The notes below the pieces were generated by a model. It was not told the DNA's origin. It worked only from the letters and a program-made list of their open reading frames with translations, and made no database searches. 6,153 nucleotides of DNA from Alphaproteobacteria bacterium (GTDB taxonomy: Bacteria; Pseudomonadota; Alphaproteobacteria; BOG-932; Roseiterribacteraceae): positions 1 to 6,153 of the forward strand of contig CAJCJC010000255.1 of assembly GCA_903970575.1 (NCBI GenBank). Reading direction: 5' to 3'. The position numbers and the translations under genes are program-made. Below are positions 4,168 through 6,153 of this stretch, piece by piece (position 1 is the stretch's first letter; each line of letters begins with the position of its first letter).

Positions 4168-6153
4168 GGACGCCAATCGCCCCGAGCCCGAGGCGCTGCT
4201 GTCCGAGCTTAAGAAGTCACAGCGCGGGCGGCTTAAGATATTCCTGGGCGCGGCGCCGGGCGTGGGCAAGACCTACGCCATGCTGGAGGCGGCGCAACGG
4301 CGGCGGAAAGAGGGCGTGGACCTTCTGGTCGGCATTCTCGAAACCCATGGCCGGGCCGAGACGGAATTGCTGATCGAGGGGCTAACGATGCTGCCCCGCA
4401 AGCAGATCGTCTACCGCGACCGCATCTTCTATGAGATGGATATCGACGCCATTCTGAAACGTCGCCCGCGCCTCGCCATCGTGGACGAGCTTGCCCATAC
4501 CAACGTCCCCGGCAGCCGCCACGTCAAGCGATACCAAGACGTGGCCGAGATTCTGGGCGCCGGGATCGACGTCTACACCACGCTTAACATTCAGCATGTC
4601 GAGAGCCTGAACGACATCATCGCGCGCATCGCCCGCATCCGCGTGCGCGAAACCGTGCCCGACAGCGTGCTGGACGAGGCCGACGATATCGAACTGATCG
4701 ACCTGCCGCCGGAAGACCTGATCGAGCGGCTTAAGCAGGGCAAGGTCTATGTGAAGGATCAGGCGGCTCGGGCCATCACCCATTTCTTCAGCCGGGGCAA
4801 TCTGACGGCGTTGCGCGAACTGACCATGCGGGCGGCGGCCGAGCGCGTCGACGCGCAGATGCTGACCTATATGAAGGCGCATGCGATCTCCGGCCCCTGG
4901 CCGACGCGCGAGCGCATCATGGTCTGCGTGAACGAGGCGCAGGTGGGGCCAAAGCTGGTCCGCGCGGCCCAGCGCTCGGCCGATCGCATGCGCTCGTCCT
5001 GGATGGCGGTGCATGTGCAGACCGCGACCGAGGAGCATCTGCGGGACGAGGCCAAGGATCGCATTCAGGAGACGCTGAGCCTCGCCGAACGCCAGGGGGC
5101 TGAGGTGGTGGTGCTGCCCGGCGCGATGGATGTGGCGGCCGAGCTTTTGAATTACGCGCGGTCCCGCAACGTGAGCCGCCTTCTGGTGGGGCAGCCGCGC
5201 AAGCGGCGCTTTGGCCGCTGGCTCGCCCGGTCGGTCACCGAACGCCTGGTCGAGGGCGCCAAAAGCTTCGAAGTGCTGGTGATCGGCGCGGAGGACGAGA
5301 AGGGCGCCCCGGAACAGCGGGACCAGCCGACCCGCGCCTTCGACGAGAACTCGCCGCGCGAATACGGGCTTTCCATCCTGGCGGTCGCCGTCGCCGCGTT
5401 TGTCGCCGCAATCGCCGAATATTTCGTGCCGCTGGACAGTTTGTCGGTCATCTTCGTGCTGCCGGTGCTGGTCAGCGCGATCCGCTTTGGGCTGTGGCCC
5501 TCTGTTGTCGCCGGCTTGCTCGGTTTCGGCGTCTATAAGTTCTTCTTCACCGAACCGCGCCTGACCCTCTCGATCAGCAGCACGCAGGATTTCTTTACCC
5601 TGCTGGCTTATCTGTTCGCGGCCCTGTTGACCGGTAATGTGGCCGCCCGCACCCGCGAGCAGGCGGAGGCCAGCCGCCAGGCCGCCAGACGGACCGCCAA
5701 GCTTTATGATTTCAGCCGTCGCATAGCAGCCGCCGCCAGCCGGGACGACGTGCTGTGGGCCGTCGTGCATCACGTCGCCGCCACGCTGAGCTGCCGCTCG
5801 CTGGTGCTGCTGCCGGGGGCCGATGGCGGGCTGGAGATCGCGGCCGGCTATCCGCCGGAGGATCACCTGACCGACGCCGCGATCGCCGCGTCCGACTGGG
5901 CGTGGCGCCATGGCAAGCCCGCGGGCTGGAAATCGGACACGCTGCCGCTGTCGGAATGGCTGTTCATGCCGCTGCGCACCGCGACCGGTCCGGTCGGCCT
6001 GCTGGGCGTCGCCTTCGACGATTCCGATAGTAATCTGACGCCGGAACAGCGCCGCCTGCTGGACGCGGTCGCCGATCAGGCCGCGGTCGCGATCGAACGC
6101 ACGAACCTGGCGACATCGATCGAGGACGCCAGGATTATGACCGAGACCGAACA
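4160..6153 (+). CDS. kdpD: KdpD, potassium/turgor sensor histidine kinase (N-terminal part; end lies outside window)
   Basis: KdpD is the membrane sensor kinase that, with response regulator KdpE, controls kdpFABC expression. The frame is open for 664 codons to the window edge; family members are about 890-900 residues, so the kinase core (H-box, ATPase domain) is missing here. Domains in order: the KdpD N-terminal domain with Walker A GAAPGVGKT at residues 30-38 and Walker B-like LAIVDELAHTN at 105-115; conserved YTTLNIQHVESLND further on; a Usp-like domain about 249-377; four membrane segments about 403-496 (DUF4118), with the turn YKFFFTEPRLTL at 459-470; a short basic linker; and a GAF-like domain about 518-650, ending just before the expected HisKA region. 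The ATG at 4160 is the only ATG or GTG in frame after the stop at 4130-4132, and MAEDANRPEPEALL is a normal KdpD opening. No Shine-Dalgarno is visible. The opposite strand carries a long open frame that is only a shadow. Confidence 0.97.
   Translation, partial: MAEDANRPEPEALLSELKKSQRGRLKIFLGAAPGVGKTYAMLEAAQRRRKEGVDLLVGILETHGRAETELLIEGLTMLPRKQIVYRDRIFYEMDIDAILKRRPRLAIVDELAHTNVPGSRHVKRYQDVAEILGAGIDVYTTLNIQHVESLNDIIARIARIRVRETVPDSVLDEADDIELIDLPPEDLIERLKQGKVYVKDQAARAITHFFSRGNLTALRELTMRAAAERVDAQMLTYMKAHAISGPWPTRERIMVCVNEAQVGPKLVRAAQRSADRMRSSWMAVHVQTATEEHLRDEAKDRIQETLSLAERQGAEVVVLPGAMDVAAELLNYARSRNVSRLLVGQPRKRRFGRWLARSVTERLVEGAKSFEVLVIGAEDEKGAPEQRDQPTRAFDENSPREYGLSILAVAVAAFVAAIAEYFVPLDSLSVIFVLPVLVSAIRFGLWPSVVAGLLGFGVYKFFFTEPRLTLSISSTQDFFTLLAYLFAALLTGNVAARTREQAEASRQAARRTAKLYDFSRRIAAAASRDDVLWAVVHHVAATLSCRSLVLLPGADGGLEIAAGYPPEDHLTDAAIAASDWAWRHGKPAGWKSDTLPLSEWLFMPLRTATGPVGLLGVAFDDSDSNLTPEQRRLLDAVADQAAVAIERTNLATSIEDARIMTETE

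Noticed and set aside
4382..5911. 509-codon open frame on the minus strand
   Set aside because: It lies wholly opposite kdpD, whose own frame has Walker motifs, a Usp domain, membrane helices and a GAF domain. The minus product is a Gly/Arg/His/Gln-rich string with no recognisable domain, typical of an antisense shadow in GC-rich coding DNA.

Overview
The window looks like a piece of a GC-rich alphaproteobacterial chromosome. The evidence for this is the high GC content, the Sec-type and PEP-CTERM secreted proteins, and the flavour of the Kdp and DUF1348 proteins. Genus and species cannot be given from the sequence alone. It covers part of a kdp locus (high-affinity potassium uptake). That locus is split by about 2.7 kb of DNA holding three genes with no evident link to potassium.

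Layout: (1) 1-750, the C-terminal third of KdpB, the P-type ATPase subunit, cut by the left edge. (2) 778-1452, kdpC, complete, with an Ala/Pro-rich insertion in its periplasmic part. (3) 1471-1944, minus strand, a DUF1348/NTF2-like soluble protein convergent with kdpC. (4) 1945-2239, an intergenic region with an AT-rich patch carrying a near-perfect sigma-54 (-24/-12) promoter and several palindromes. (5) 2240-2962, a 240-residue exported protein with a C-terminal PEP-CTERM sorting tail, which is an exosortase substrate. (6) 2959-3999, minus strand, an unrecognised exported protein of 346 residues whose stop codon overlaps that of the PEP-CTERM gene. (7) 4000-4159, a short divergent intergenic region. 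(8) 4160-6153, kdpD, the potassium/turgor sensor kinase, cut by the right edge just before the histidine-kinase core.

How the parts work together: KdpB and KdpC belong to the KdpFABC potassium pump, and KdpD (with KdpE, outside the window) would switch that pump on when potassium is short. In the usual kdpFABCDE order kdpD follows kdpC directly. Here the intervening genes, two of them on the opposite strand, mean kdpD must have its own promoter. The PEP-CTERM gene belongs to a separate cell-surface/exopolysaccharide programme. Its sigma-54 promoter fits the known association of PEP-CTERM genes with RpoN and the PrsK/PrsR two-component system. Neither the exosortase nor PrsK/PrsR is in this window.

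The window contains no tRNA, rRNA, CRISPR array, transposase or phage gene that I can support. I do not see a wholly new system. The items most worth following up are the sigma-54-driven PEP-CTERM gene inside a split kdp locus, the unrecognised exported protein facing it tail-to-tail, and a 9-bp direct repeat bracketing the inserted block.
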